Part shown: positions 13,701 through 28,700 of the stretch, one piece after another
How positions within the stretch are numbered: the stretch's first letter is position 1
Layout of the letters: every line of letters begins with the position of its first letter
DNA from: Forficula auricularia
Taxonomy: Eukaryota > Arthropoda > Insecta > Dermaptera > Forficulidae
Assembly: GCA_024734495.1 (NCBI GenBank)
Contig: JALMQS010000099.1
Coordinates: 93,917,388 to 93,981,387, forward strand
Direction: 5' to 3'
DNA length: 64,000 bases
Made by a program: the position numbers and the translations under genes
Notes under the pieces: generated by a model
Seen by the model: the letters and a program-made list of their open reading frames with translations, nothing else
Told to the model about the DNA's origin: nothing
Database searches by the model: none

Positions 13701-16700
13701 ACAGATTATGTATACAAAATTTGGTTGAGTTTTCTCCAAGGTCAAGAATTTACATTTTTACACCCTCCCCCCCTTTCGGATTAGCCGAGAGCTTAAGACA
13801 CTAGCCTTCTAAGCAGGAGTCCCGGGTTCGAGTCCGAGTCCCTGCATTGATATTTGACCGGCTATAATCTGATTCCTAGTCACCAATCCGTCTGGCAAGC
13901 GTGGTGACTTAATGCCAACCCCCTTCCATTTGATGGAAGAGGCCTATATTCAGCAGTGGATTGTCGCTATCGACAGGCTGATGATGATGACACCCTCCCC
14001 CCCTTTTTGGGTGGTTTTTTGGGGGATTTTTTTAAACAAAAGTTATCAGAAATCACATCCCCTATAACTTTGCTCATTACAAAATTTGCCATAGAGTTAA
14101 TAGTTTAGGAATTATTGAATAATTTCCATTAGTACAGATAAAACCTTAATTTTATATCGGTATAAGCAAGTAAACAATCCCCATCCAAAAGCACCATCTA
14201 CATATATGTCTATAAGAAACCGCTAGAAGGCGTAGTTTTGCATCTGCATTGATAACCAAATTGACGGTAAGTAGAAGTAAATCTACTTCGGCAAACAACC
14301 GCAACCTGACGTTAAGATGACTTCAAAAATTTTACGTGCAAGTTAAATTATGACGGCGACATTTCGAGGTCCCCTTCAGGCCGGAGGCTCTGGGTTGGTG
14401 CCCCGCGTGCCCTTATGGAAAAGACGGAACTGATTATAATTTTAAGAAAGAATTACCAAGAGTAGAATATCCGCTTGAGAGTAAAGGGCCCTAGCCAAAG
14501 CCACTCGTTGCTTCTGACCTCCACTAAGGACAATGCCACTTTCTGTGTTCTTAGCCTCTTCATCTGCTCCGAGTTTAGCTGTATCTCCTCCAGGAAGAAT
14601 AGCTAGATCTGGTTCGAGTGCACAATATGAAATCACCCGTTTATAACGATTGGGATTTCCATTCGATGAATTCCAATCGGTAATATTGTCTCGAACAGAT
14701 CCTGAAGCCAGCCACACTTGTTGCGAACAGTAGGCTATCTTTAACCCTCTGAAAGCGAAATATCGAAAAATTACAAATAAAAAAACATTCAAAATTTAGA
14801 CTAAAGAAAAAAGAGATTAAATCTGGAACTTCCCCTTTTATTTCGGGGGTTTTTCGTAAAATTTGGTAATCGCTCTTTGTCCAAAAGTATCTCTATGCAA
14901 TTTTAATATTTTTATTATTACAATCTAAGACATTTATTCCTTATCATATTTTTTATTAAAGTACCTAGCTGAATAAAACTATGATTAAAAATTGCTCATA
15001 TATTTTTATAAATTTTTATAAATTAAAATAAAAATGGCCTACATACTTAATTTTTCAACTTGTCACTTTCATTTTTTCTTTGTCAGTAAAAAGGGCTGAT
15101 TATTTCAACGTATAGAATTATTTAACGAAAAAAAATATTTAAAGTCAATATCAAATATATAGACGGTCAGCCAACAGCCCGGATAGCAAGTATGGCACTT
15201 GGGTTCGATTTCAGGGAGGAAAACAAACTCTTCTGATATGATATATCAAATTTCGAAAACTCATTTGTTTACAATTATAATTAACCTAATTATAAAGTAA
15301 AGAAAATTTTGAAAATTTTTTTAGAAACTTTTTAAAATTTAAAATATGAGAGTTTCATTTTTTCTTAGTCAGTAACAAGGGCAGATTACTTCAACGAATA
15401 AAATTATTTAAAATCAATATCAAATATATAGAGGGTCAGCCAATAGCCCGGATAACAAGTATGGCACTTGGGTTCGATTTCAGAGAGGAAAACAAACTCT
15501 TCTGATATGATATATCAAATTTCGAAAACTCATTTGTTTACAATTATAATTAATCTAATTATAAAGTAAAGAAAATTTTGAAAATTTTTTTAGAAATTTT
15601 TGAAAATTTAAAATACGAGAGTTTCATTTTTCTTAGTCAGTAACAAGGGCAGATTACTTCAACGTATAAAATTATTTAAAATCAATATCAAATATATAGA
15701 GGGTCAGCCAATAGCCCGGATAACAAGTATGGCACTTGGGTTCGATTTCAGAGAGAAAAACAAACTTTTCTGATATGAAAATGAAATACATCCAAAATAT
15801 CTTTGATAATGTCTTGGTATTGCCTTTAAATTCTTTTTTTCATTAAATAATTATTGTGGTTCTTCTAAAGGCTCGCATGATGGTTGAATTTTTATAATAT
15901 TAGCATATTTTTTCAAATATAATTAATCTAATTATAAAGTAAAGGAAATTTTGAAAATTTTTAAAATTTTAAAATATTGAGAGTTTCATTTTTCTTAGTC
16001 AGTAAAAAGGGCTTATTATTTCAACATATAAAATTATTTAACGAAAAAAAAATTAAGTCGATATCAAATATATAGAGGGTCAGCCAACAGCCCAGATAGT
16101 AAGTATGGCATTTGGGTTCAATTTCAGAGAGGAAAACAAACTATTCTGATATGAAAATGAAATGCATCCAAAACATCTTTGAAAATGCCTTTAAATTCTT
16201 TTTTCATTAAATAATTATTGTGGTTCTTCTAAAGCCTCGCGTGATAGGTGAATTTTTATAATATTACGATTTTTTTCAAATTTCAAAAACTCATTTGTTT
16301 TCAATTATAATTAAACTAATTATGCTAAAAATTAATAGTAAACGAAATAAGATAGTAAATTAAATACCTTTGTAATATAACTTGTCCTTGAAGCGTCGAA
16401 ATTTCATTTAAAAGAGCTGCTATGAAAGAAGTTTTTCCACTACCAACTGATCCAACCAAAACAGTTAATTTTCCTATTTTGAACAAAAAAAGATAATAAA
16501 ATATTAAGTTAGTTACTTTTGGTTATTTTATTATAAAATTTATACCAATGGGAATGCGGATAGATTGAAGTACTGAAAGAGTGACACTATCACCTGTCCA
16601 TCCGAATTTCGAATCAGGGGAAATAATAAAAGCTGCATTAGAACAAAATGAAGATGCAGCAGTTGTTGCGGGAGAGCTGATATCAGGAATTTTCAAAAAA

Positions 16701-19700
16701 CATTCTAAACGTCGAGTACTGACCTGAAACAAAAATATTAAATTATATAGTGAATATCAGTAAATTACTATAAGAAATTGGAGGAAAAAGTTAAGATTTT
16801 TTAAGAATCAGTACATTCTCTTCAAATTTCAGATATTTGGCAAATGTTTGTCAGCGAATGGTTTGAACTAGACAATTGAAATTTGTCCCCAAGGCGCAGT
16901 TTACTAACTCAAATATGTGTGCCGAATTCAGTTCATTAGCTTTTATAGCTCTGAATATGAAATTCAATTTATTTCTAATTTTTTACATTTTTGAACGGAA
17001 AATTATGAACCAAAAAAGCACAAAATAAAATCATTTATTTGTTTTGAAAATATAATTTAAGGGGGTTCGGGACTGTTTATCATTTTTATAAGAAAATTCC
17101 CAAAACTTTACCATCAAATCATTGATGTATTAAATATTTATTCCGGAAATTTGAAATTGATCTTCTGTCCCATTACCGAGAAACAAATTATTGAAAATTG
17201 TCCTTTTAACCTGGAAGTAAATGCATCGAGATTTTACCATAAAAGGGCTATAACTTCTATACAAATTATACCATTTTCAACAAATTTATACAGATCAATA
17301 ATTCAACTTTAATGAATCTAATGATACATTTTTCAATAGATTTGATATTCTAGTTAATTAGTTATTCATAAATGTAAAAATAAAAAGTTATTTGCAGCCA
17401 ACAAAATATAACAAAAGCACTAGTGTTGAATTCCAACTCTATTTCTTGAAATCGTTTTTGTGTAAAATAAATGTTCTTATAATGAGAAAAAATTTATCTC
17501 AATATTTTTTTTATTAATATTATCAAAACAAAGATTTTTATTCGAAATTAACCTCATTATTAACAATTTTTTTATTAAAAAATTTAGTTGGCAGAAATTG
17601 TCACTCTGCAGAAATACAAAAGATTTTTTCGAAGATCAACCAGTAGATAAGCTCTCTCGAACTCCCTTAAGGCCCTTTCTTCAATGATGCAACATTTAAA
17701 AATCATGGATTTCCAATATTAATAAAAATCTCTATATTGAAAATTTCATAAAAATAATAGTTAAATGATCTAACCAGGAAGTCATCAATATAGATTATAC
17801 ACACATCACACTGAAAAATCAAACAAAAAAAACTTTTTAGACTCAACTAAAACTTTAATTACAGAAAATTGAAGGAAAATTTTAACTTTTTTAAGATTCG
17901 GTATGCTATCCGAAAATTTTAGATGATTTAAAGTTGAAATTCAATATAAACATGTATTTTATTACTAAAAGCACATGTGCCAAACTTCAGCTCATTAGTT
18001 ACAACCTTTACATAGCTCCAGCATTTACCATCCAGTTCTTAGTATCAAAACAGATATATTTTATACATTTAATAATTAAAATAATCATACCAAAGCAGAA
18101 ACTAGAATAGGTAGAGCCGCAGGAATAATGAAAAGAGGAACAGCTAGTTGATTGAAGAGAGCAAGTCCAGCAAACACTTGACTAGCCCGAATGGAGTCAT
18201 TTTGAGGAAGAAGATATTCCCGAAAAGCAAACGTTGTGAGAGCTACTAAAACGGTTAATCCATGAACCAATAAAGCTGAAAAAATGTAAGATACGAGTAT
18301 GATGAACTATGTATTATTTTTACGATATAATCAAAAAATATAATCATCCCTTTGCAAAAATTAACAAACACGCTCAGCTCCACTTTTTTATCTTCATCTT
18401 TAGGTATACCAAAACCACACAAATGTGTAAATTTTTTCATTTTTATCTAATGTCATTTGTCAATGCAATTTCTGACGAACTTTCTATGCCAAGGACACGA
18501 ATGTGATAGTATTATTAAATAATATTGAGGTGTATACTAAAAAATGTAAGTGAATAGTGTTCTATAGAAATTTTGCAAATAGTAAAAACTCGAAACAAGA
18601 TTTTTGTATATTTACGGATTAAGGTAGTTCTTTCGCGACAATCCACACAAAAAGTTTTAGCCTCGTATCCACTCTATACACATGAACGATGCTAAAATTT
18701 TAGGTAAAGTTTTTTAACCTGACTGTACTTTTCACACTACTATATCCTCTTGAATGGATATTTTCCAAGCGATTGATCTTATATCCTCCACTAAAAATAA
18801 TAGGCCAAAATGTTTTTGTTTTTTTTTTGTTTTTTTTTGTTTTTTATCAAAACTACGAGGTTTTTTTTAACTTACTCCGAACTTACTTCTAACAAATATT
18901 AGTTTTTCATCAAGATGGTGAAAGTCCTTCAATTTTAACAGTGTGTTTATAATGCTTTTAATGACTTATTATCCAAGTTTCGAAGACTTCTTGAATTTTT
19001 GCATTTGTGAAAGAACTACTTTAAGGTGACGATATATAAAAGTTTTCCACTGCCAAGGACTTATCTAGAAATGTTTATTTGTGCTGACCCCCACGCCTAT
19101 AAATATCGGGATCCGCTTTGCCTTCAGGAGGCAGGCGGATATATAATAAATATAGCCAATAAGTTTCAAATTTTCGAAAGTCTGCTCTCTGAAAAGCTAG
19201 GGAGCTTAGCCTCCCTGCCACCCCAGCATATGCCCAGAAAAACTCCGCCCTACAGAGGCTCAGGCAATGTTAGAATTTATCTGAATAATGTGCATGTGCG
19301 TATGTTCAGTACACTATCTCTAAAGGGGAGGGCCGGCGCAAGGTAGGTTAAGCGCGTTCGCCGGAACGAGAGGCCCCGCGGTCTACGAAAATTACCCAAT
19401 TAAAAAACACCGATATTGATTAACTTTTTACAAAATGATGATACCATTAGAATCCAGTTTGATATGCAGCCGTTTCACAAAATCATAAATTGCTAGAGTT
19501 ACTCTTTTATTAATTTACTCCAATAATAATTAGGTAACCTATCATCGGAGTGGGTATATCATACTTGAGTACGATCGCAGAATAAGTCGATCGAAACGTC
19601 GTATTTATATTGTATTTATTTGTTTCAATAAATAATTATAATTAATTATGTGTGATATAAATAAAAATTCAAATTTTAATCAAATTAATCACAAAAATAA

Positions 19701-22700
19701 AAGCTTCAACAGCTTAATTACTAAGAAACTTTAATATTCATCTTATAAAAAATATATAATATGTAAGAGTAAATAAATAATTCCTCGTAAAATTTAGGTG
19801 TAGGATTTGAATGTGTATTCAGGCCCCGTAAAATTTTTGAACCCGACACCGCAAAAGGTCAAGTCGGCCTTGCTAAAGAGCTTATCTGGAGGTGAGCGAA
19901 AACTTTTCAAAAAGATGTTATATTATGTATATACCTATACTTTTATAAATTAATACTTACTACTAATAGCCCAATAAATAGAATCTTTATTAAGAAATTC
20001 TATTTCTTTTTTTCTTGCTCGAGATACTCGATTATGTTGCCAGCATTCCCAACCGTGCAGCTTAAGAATTCGGGCTCCTCTAATTCCTTCATGGACTAGT
20101 CTGATTCTTTCATCAGTAGAGGACTGGATACAAGAAAATTAAATACATATATTACATACATAGTATTTCAAGCAAAAAATTAAAAAGTTCTTTAATTCAA
20201 GTAGACAATATTCAATATGGTTTGTAATTTTTAAAAAATAGAGCAACCACTTAATTTACTTATTAATTTATTATAGAGCAGCCCATTCCATAAAAAAACG
20301 ATTGTCCACATCCCTGTTATTTTGAACAATATATACAAGTCGATTCTCGATAATTCGAAATGCAAGGGACTACAAAAAAATTCGAATTATCAAGGGGAAA
20401 GAAAAAAAATCGAATAATTAAGAGTTTTTATTATATTTTTGAAAATATATATGAGATTATATAAATTTTATATATAGCCTCAAGTAAAAAAGTAAAATTA
20501 ATGAAAACGACAAAAAAGAACAAAAAATTAGATATCTACATTACACCGAAAATGAGAAGTAAACATTGCTAGGAAAAATTCAAATTATAAAGAGGGGAAG
20601 TGGCCTAGTTCGAATTATAGAACATTCTCTCCCCCTCTTGTTAGGAAAAGGAATTCGAGTTATCGAGTATATCAAAATACAGCATTTTTTCGATTTACCG
20701 AAGTTAACAGCTGAAGAGTTCGAATTATCGAAAAATTCGAGTTATCGGGAGTTGACTGTATATTATTATTATATATTATTATATTTATTGTATACTAGCT
20801 TCAAGGCCTGCCTTCGGTGGGCCTTTTGCTAGCCAGGGGCTTCGCCCCCTGGACCCCCACTTGGCTGCTTTATTGATGTTTTATTAGTTACAGAGAATAA
20901 ATATATATATATATATATATATAATATATATTTGGTTTTAATCTTTAAAATATATTTTTAAAGAAATTCCAAAAGCTAATTAATTCCTTTCAGTTAGTTT
21001 AGTATAGTTTCTATAATCCTTTATAATTAACTTTGAAATAAATAAATAATATTGAAATGAATGAATGAGCTCGAATACAAAAGCCAAAAGCCTTAATTCT
21101 TTTGAAATGGCTGAGGGTCTTAAATACAATAGAAAAAGGATGAGGTGAGATTCCCAAGGGTATTTTTAAGAAAAATGATTTTTAAATAACATATTTTTCA
21201 TCTATATATATAATCAAAAGATTGGCTGAAACTTTTTTTATTTTTTTCTACCCTATTAAAGACGGTTTTCAGAATTTTTTAAAAAATTTTCAACCAACCC
21301 AAAAGAAGTTAGGAATTTTTGAAAAAAATAGCTTTTTTTAAATAACCATAACTTTTTCAAAAATTTAGTTATCATGACGTTTTTTTTTAAATTTACTTTA
21401 AAAAAATAGATAGTTTTTTTTAAATCTTTGTTGCAATATTAAATTCTTCCTTAACGATAATGTAGTTAGAACTATTGAGAATGAATGGCACTCAAAAATC
21501 TTACAAACAGGGCCGCCAACACTTGTTTTTTTGCTAGTTTAGTTCTTTTATTGTTTGGCAAGCAATGTTGGCTAACCTGAATTTTTTTTTGTTTTTCCTG
21601 AATTTTCCAATTTTCCGGGCAACTTTTCAATTTTTTTTTACGTATTAACATGAATTGGGCTATTACGAACATTTAAAAAAAAATTAACCAAATCGGTCCA
21701 GGTATTTGAGAGATCTGCGCTTACGAAGAAACAGAAATTCATTTTTATTATATAGGTATAATTAATTTTCCCTTGGATTACACGGTTTGTTGACACCTAA
21801 TCAATTATGATACATTTTATGTCTCTAGTATGTGTAAATATTTAAAAATAAATTACCAATAGAATTGTTTTTCAAGGTACTTACAGATAATAATCGACCA
21901 TTATATGCCATTTTCTTAGCCAGACAATATTGAATGGGCCCCAAAATTGTTACGCAAGCCAAGGCTCCTAGTACTCCACTAAAACCTAAGGTCCGATAGA
22001 GAAGATAAACAAGAAGAAAGACCTGAAAAGTAAAAATAAAATTTTAAAAATTTAAAAACCAATTTTGATAGTGAATTATGAATTTTAGAGCTCAATTTCA
22101 AAATAATGTGAAGATTTAAAAAAAAAAAATATCTTTTACTTTTATTTATATAGATGAAGAAAATAATAAGAATATATTTTATAGATAACAAAGTAAGTCT
22201 AGAATGAATTTAAAAGTCATTAATCATATTTAACAAATTTGTTTAATTAATATGACTCTTCTTTATCAAATAGGGAAATGAAAAATTTACTTTACTTTCA
22301 AAGGGATTGCCCAGATGTAGTGGCCAACACAAAAGGCGGACATTATATTAAATGCATCTTCAGAAACCAAATTGGTTACAAATCCAGGATCTTTTCCTGT
22401 TTCCATATTTTCCTCATTTCCTTGAGAAGTTGGTAGGCGAAGAGATTTAACATAAATCATAGTCTATAAAAAATATATATAATTAAATATTTTTCAGAGA
22501 TTGAAATCTGATGGATATACTTAGCCCCTTCGCTCAGAGAGAAAACGGAGCAATTACTCGTGTGATCGAGTAAAAAATGTTAATTACAGTTGAGAATTGT
22601 AAAATAATAATGTCTTTCACAAGTATTTGCATGCATATTATATGTGATGGTGTCAGAGAAAAGGGCCCTTATTTTCACCTGGTCAAAATCGAGCTAATGA

Positions 22701-25700
22701 CATCTCTCTTTCTAGAGAAAAAACTGAACAAAACGCTTTTTGTATTACCCAAAAATTCCAAAAATTGACTCAGTTATGAGTTTTTGAATATTTAGAAGTA
22801 AAAAAACGCAGTTTTGAGTTATAGCCGTTTAAATTTTGACGATTTTTAAGCAGACAAAAATAGGGCATTTCTTCTATATTTACCCTCGCTATATCCTATT
22901 AAGAATAAAAATTTGCTGCTGAATTCAAATATGTAATCAAATATTATACCCACATTTAACTCACATTTTTGTCATTCCTGAAAAAAATTGGTAGGTGAAG
23001 ATAAGGGCCCTTTTTCCTGACACACATAAGATTCTTCGAAATGGTTTTTATATTCTCCACGACTCCAAGACCTGGGTTCATTCACAATTGTCAAAATTAT
23101 ATACATTAAAATACGAAATTCTAATGTGAAGCTAATTGGCCATGATCAGAATTAGAATATATAAATTAAAATACGATTTACGTTTTTACTTTACCATAGA
23201 GGGTCAAGTATAATAATCGTGCATGAAAAAATTGTTGTTTTTTTTGCTTCGTTTTTTCGAAATACATATTTCAAAAATGGGTGAAACTACCATATTTTGA
23301 TAAAAAAATTGAACGAAACCATGGCCTTTTAGTCTACAAAAAAGCTTTAATGACTGAACATCGAAAAAATTATTTTTTACGAGATACTAATTATTTTGCC
23401 AAAATGTTAGTACGTTCGTTAGTATGTACGTAACCAAATTTTGTGTGCGCTCTAGTTCAAAAACTAGTGTGAATATCAAAACGAAATTTCACCTGTAGAT
23501 TCTTTATATTGAGATTAAGTGCCGATTAGATTTTGATTGAAATTGAACCAAAAATGAAGGTGGCAGGGGCTCAAAAAAATTCAAATTTTGAAACTAAAAA
23601 AAAATAAATTAAATTTACTGTAAAAGAGATCTATAATAGAAAAGGGAGGCATGATTTTTTCAGGGCCCAAAATTGTGGGCGGAGGTTCAAAAATAGAACT
23701 ATCAATATAACTCCAAGACTCTTTGATCGATTTGTACTAAATTTCGCATATAAATCCTATATATGACTTTATAAAAATGACTCACTATGTGAAATTGACC
23801 CAAAAGAGGGTGAGTTAAAATAATTTAAAATAATAAAATTTCCAAACAAAGAAAGCTGATATTTACAATAGAAAATTCTCATTTATAATGAGACATCATA
23901 AATTGCTAATGTGTCCAAAATTCAGAGGAAGAGGGTTTTTTCGTAAATGATCATAAATTGTGTTATTAAATATTAAATATGAGAGAGGGTGCATGGTAAA
24001 GTCATGTGGATTGACATATCAGTTTATTTTTTCAGATAACAAAAAATATAATATATCAGGAAAAAATATTCTTTTAAGTCTCGTCTAAGATCCCGACTTA
24101 GGTCGACCTTCACCTATCGAGCTTCCTAATGAAATTAATATTTTGATAATATAATGTATTAATAAACATAACTTGATAGGGTCGACATCCAATTTTTCTG
24201 CATAGCTATTTTTAATAAAAAAAATTAAAGCTGTTAATTTTATTACATAAATGTAGTTATCAAGTTTCCGGATAAATATTATACCAATCGAGCGTAAAAT
24301 ATGTAAATAAACGTTAGGCCGTCATCTTTTTTCCCTGCATAAGTCCAAGTAGACAGGGTATCAACGGGTAACTTCGAATTAGTATTTTGTAGTTATAGAG
24401 TTTCCTTTATTGTTATATATGAAAATGTAGATAATTAAAAAATTAAATAAATTAATTAATTAATAAATCTAATAAATTAAATAAAATAGCTATGCAGTGA
24501 AATTGGACCCTAACAAGTTTTGTTTATTAATACATTATATTATCAAAATATTAATTTAATTAGGAAACTCAATAGTTGAATGTCGACCTAAGGCGGTATC
24601 TTGTACTATTAGAATCAGTTAGAGAAGAACAGTTGTGTCAAATCAATCTTCGAAATGATGAACTTATGAATAGACATTTTGCTTAAAAATCTGAGATCTC
24701 GAGGGTGGTAATGGATTATTTTCATGATGCATTATTAAAAAGAAAGAGATTACCTGGAGAGCATTTTTTAATCGAATGGCTTGTACATTAATAAGATGTG
24801 TGCTCGCTTGAGATAAAGAACCTTGAGCAAGGGCTACAAGAAAGGAAAGAGTGGCCATGGTATATGCATTAGAAAAGAACATATTCCAATTAGCTGTTTC
24901 TGTAATGTCTACCTAAATAAAAAAAGAATGTAAATTAATTTTCTACATCCTTGATAAACAACTATTTTCAATTTTGAAAAAAAAATCTTAAACAAATACG
25001 AATGTAATTAAAAAAAAACTTTATAAATAAACCTTAGTTAAATTGGTTCTTTCTTCGAAAATTTTGGACACATATTCAACAACAACGGCTAGGCCAATGG
25101 GTCCCATCATCGTAGCCAAATCTCCAAGAAATTTTAGGAATCCACCTAGTAACCAGTCTCTGCGACAAAAATGCCAGTAACAGTTCCAAAGTCCTCCCCA
25201 TTGATTCTGAAAAATAGAGAAATCACTAATTAATTATGAATCCTACATTAACTTCGATACAATTAATTTAGTATAATAATTTCATTCTCTCTTTATTATA
25301 TTTGTTTAATAATAATAATAAAATAATAATAATATTCTTAAAATAAAACACAGCTAAAAAGGAAATAATAAACACATATAATCGACTAAAGAAAAGTTTC
25401 GGTGACTAGTCTATTGTGAATAAATATTATCTATGTTAAATGTCCCACAATAATTCGTATCTCACATTATAAAAACAAAAGTCAGCTGAAAATAATTTTT
25501 TTTTATGTAAATGATAAGAGAAGGAGTTACACCAAAAAGGTGCAATCCCTAAAGGCCTGGGTTGGCCCCTCCATCGTGAAAAGAAGAAGAAAAAATTTTA
25601 TGGGTTGGACGGGGGTCGAAGGTATCTGTGGATGCGGGTCTTAAATAGCTGAAGGTTATAAGTCGCGGGAAAGATGGTGGCAGGGAGCAAGTTCCAGTCT

Positions 25701-28700
25701 CTGGAGGTCATAGGGATAAAAGAGTTGGCGAAAGAGCTTGTTCGACTTTTATCCAATTTGACAGCGAAGGGGTGGTGAGCGTTTGAAAACCGCGTGTTTC
25801 TCGTAAAGAGGGCATTAAGGGGGATAATTGGTTTCAGCTCGACTGAACAGACACCGTGATAGTATCGGTAGTACAGGGAAAGGGCAGAAACGGTTCTTTG
25901 GTGAGCCAGGGAGTCGAGTGAGTTGGTTAGAGCCGGGTCTCCTATTAGTTTAATTGCTCGATTCTGAATTGCATCCAGTGTAGCAAAGAATGCTTGGAGG
26001 CACCCCTCCACAGATGAGAGCCATATTCGAGACAGGGACGAATTTGAGCCTTATACAGTATAAGAAGTTGACTGGGAGTATAACAGCGTCTAGACCTAAA
26101 TAGGAGACCAAGCTTGCGCGCTGCAGCTTTAGCAGTGGTTGAGATATGGTCATTCCATGAAAGGACAGACCCTAGAGTTACGCCTAGCATTGGAATTTTA
26201 TCCCTGAATTCTATTGAGTTTGAGTCGAATGATATGTTTGGGAGGTTTCTGTCGATGCGCCTAGAAATAAGGCAACACTGAGTTTTCCCTGCATTGAAGT
26301 TAACTAAGTTTTGGGATTCCCAGTTTTTAAGTTTAATGGAAGAAAGAAAAAATTATTACATAACCAAATAAGATATATTTGTTGGATTGTCATTCCTTTC
26401 CTTCTTTCCTTTTAAACCAACGTTTCGGAGGATTCTTCCCTCCTTCTTCAGGGTTTCAAAGGGTCAATGAAGGAAATAAATAAGATGCTTCCTTCTCTCT
26501 CTCCTCAGCATTGTTTGGAATTTTTTCCTATCTTAAGTCGAAGCATTAAAATATAATTTTTTTTATTTAATTATCTTGATAATGATAATTAAGAAAAAAA
26601 AATCTTCTATTTTAATGCTTCTGCTAAGGAAGGAAACAATTTCAAACACTGCTGAGGAGAGAGAGAAGGAAGCATCTTGTTTGTTTCCTTTAAAATCCTG
26701 AAGAAGGAGGGAAGAATCCTCCGAAACGTTGGTTTAAAAGGAAAGAAGGATAGGAATGGCAATCCAATAAATACACCTTATTTGGATATCTGATAATTTT
26801 TTTCTTTCTTCACTCTCTGGGCTGCTTTCCATTCCTTTCAGCTGTAAATTCTACCAGTCTGTCTCTCTCCAAAGAGAAAATTTCGTTCAAATATAAAAAA
26901 GTAGTATCAGTGATAAAAAATGAAACATGAAGCCCATGAATTACATTTTACAAAAGGTAAATCGAAATAGTTGTAGTACTTGCAGACTTACACCTTTTCC
27001 TATCTAATCCATTTCAACTCCGCCTTTGATTCGGGCATATTCTCCGAAAGCTGGAAAATAGCCAGAGTTAACTTTTCATAAAAAAACATGACCTATCACA
27101 AATTACCATGGGCGGAGTCAGGGGGTGGGGGGGGGGCAAAGGGAGCAGTGCCCCCTACAAAACTCATTCCCCCTCTCCCTAGAAAAATCTAAGTTCCATT
27201 ATTAAGAGGCATCACTTAAGTATTTCTCATTAAATTATTTCGTTAGTTCCAAAATTTGTCAATTCTACTAAAAAGCTAGTTGACCTCTAATCGGAAATAC
27301 AAACTGAAACCTTTTGGTGGCTAATCAGCTGACCCCCTAGCGAAAACTCCCTAGCTATCCCAATGCAAATTACAAATTACAGACCTATTGCAATCAGCTC
27401 TATTCTCTCTAAAATAATGGAAACGGTAATAATAATTTATAAAATTCATAAAGAGAAACAAAGAGGTTGTCCTCTGCTTGATGCAAATAAACATATCAAA
27501 ATTATTATTATTTTTTTTTTACTTAGAGAAAGTGGTGTAGGTTTTAGGTGAAACATGATATTAATTAATAAAGTAAAGGGTTTGTAGTTTCACAGTGAAT
27601 GAAATAAACCTCAAAGAGGTTTATACAAACTCAATATATTTCGGATTATTAGTCCATCATCAGGAGTTTACAGGTGTTTTAACATGTAAACTGATGATGG
27701 ACTAATAATCCGAAATATATTGAGTTTGTATAAACCTCTTTGAGTATTATTTCATTCACTGTGATACTACACACCTTACTTTATTAATTAATATCAAAAT
27801 TATATATCTGTATATATATTATTTATTTGTATGAGACTATAGTTTCGAAGACTTGGGCTTCATCATCAGTCTTTTTTAATTATAAATATTAATTTTCATG
27901 GGGTCAGTATCGTATGGATATTGAAATTTTTTTGATCTTTACTTAGCCGAGAGCCAGTTAAGTTAAATTTTAACTGGCTTTAGGCTAAGTAAAGATCAAA
28001 AAATTTTCAATATCCATAGGATGAAAAATAATACTTATAATTAAAAAAGACTGATGATGAAGGCCAAGTCTTCGAAATTATAGTCTCAAACAAATAAATA
28101 ATATATATACAGATATATAATTTTGATATATATGTGTGTATGTTTATTTTCATCGAGCAGAGGACAACCTCTTTGTTTCTCTTTATGAATCAACAACTCT
28201 GCTCCTCTCGGAAAAATAAAAACTTTTCAATTAAATAATAATTTACCAACATGTCCTCCGTCACGTAGAAAGCATATTCGAAGCGATAATTAATTTAATA
28301 TAGTAGCTAAGTAATTAATATAGCTACACTTCCTGCTACTATACAGTATAGTCAACTTTTCTACAACATATACTGATAGTGATCTTGAAATATAAGATAG
28401 GACATCCCCAAGGAATATTTTTAGAGTTTCTCCCATCACTAAAGATTAGAAAATTCTGAATTAAGATGTCTATTTGAAATATAGGATGTATATATAATTA
28501 CACAGTTTTTCTTCTAATAATTGAATATAAATTACCCGATATCGATTATATATTAGATTGAAATTCTGATAATGTATTTGGCTCGATTCCGTTTCTGGTA
28601 ACTCTCCTAGATCTTCGAAGGTAAGGTCACCTTTAAAGCTGCACCGGAACAGAGGTAACATCCACCAGAATGTAATTTTAGACGGAATACTGCTTAGATG

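Larger units (their letters stand above)
26340..26882. mobile_element. Foldback element with a hammerhead-like core in each arm
   Basis: Arms ~26,340-26,463 and ~26,690-26,812 are reverse complements, each containing the full core. The flank ggctgctttccattcc...ccagtctgtctctctcc is shared with the 4,766-5,200 element. Confidence 0.85.
27443..28195. mobile_element. Nested palindrome: one foldback family inserted beside another
   Basis: Outer arms share agagaaacaaagaggttgtc and its complement (27,450s and 28,170s). Inside are two foldbacks: 27,590-27,785 (agtttcacagtgaatgaaat arms) and 27,800-28,125 (atttgtatgagactatagt arms). Each arm carries a hammerhead-like core, four in all. Confidence 0.75.

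Noticed and set aside
13777..13860. A functional tRNA gene
   Set aside because: tRNA-like head only; followed by a SINE body and bounded by a target duplication.
15050..16320. CRISPR-like array
   Set aside because: The units are ~269-376 bp, eukaryotic and tRNA-like, with no short repeat-spacer pattern.
27363..27551. [19 protein letters not shown] fragment as a gene
   Set aside because: It is a short LINE reverse-transcriptase relic (RPIA-type motif) of about 25 codons running into a foldback; too small to call a gene.
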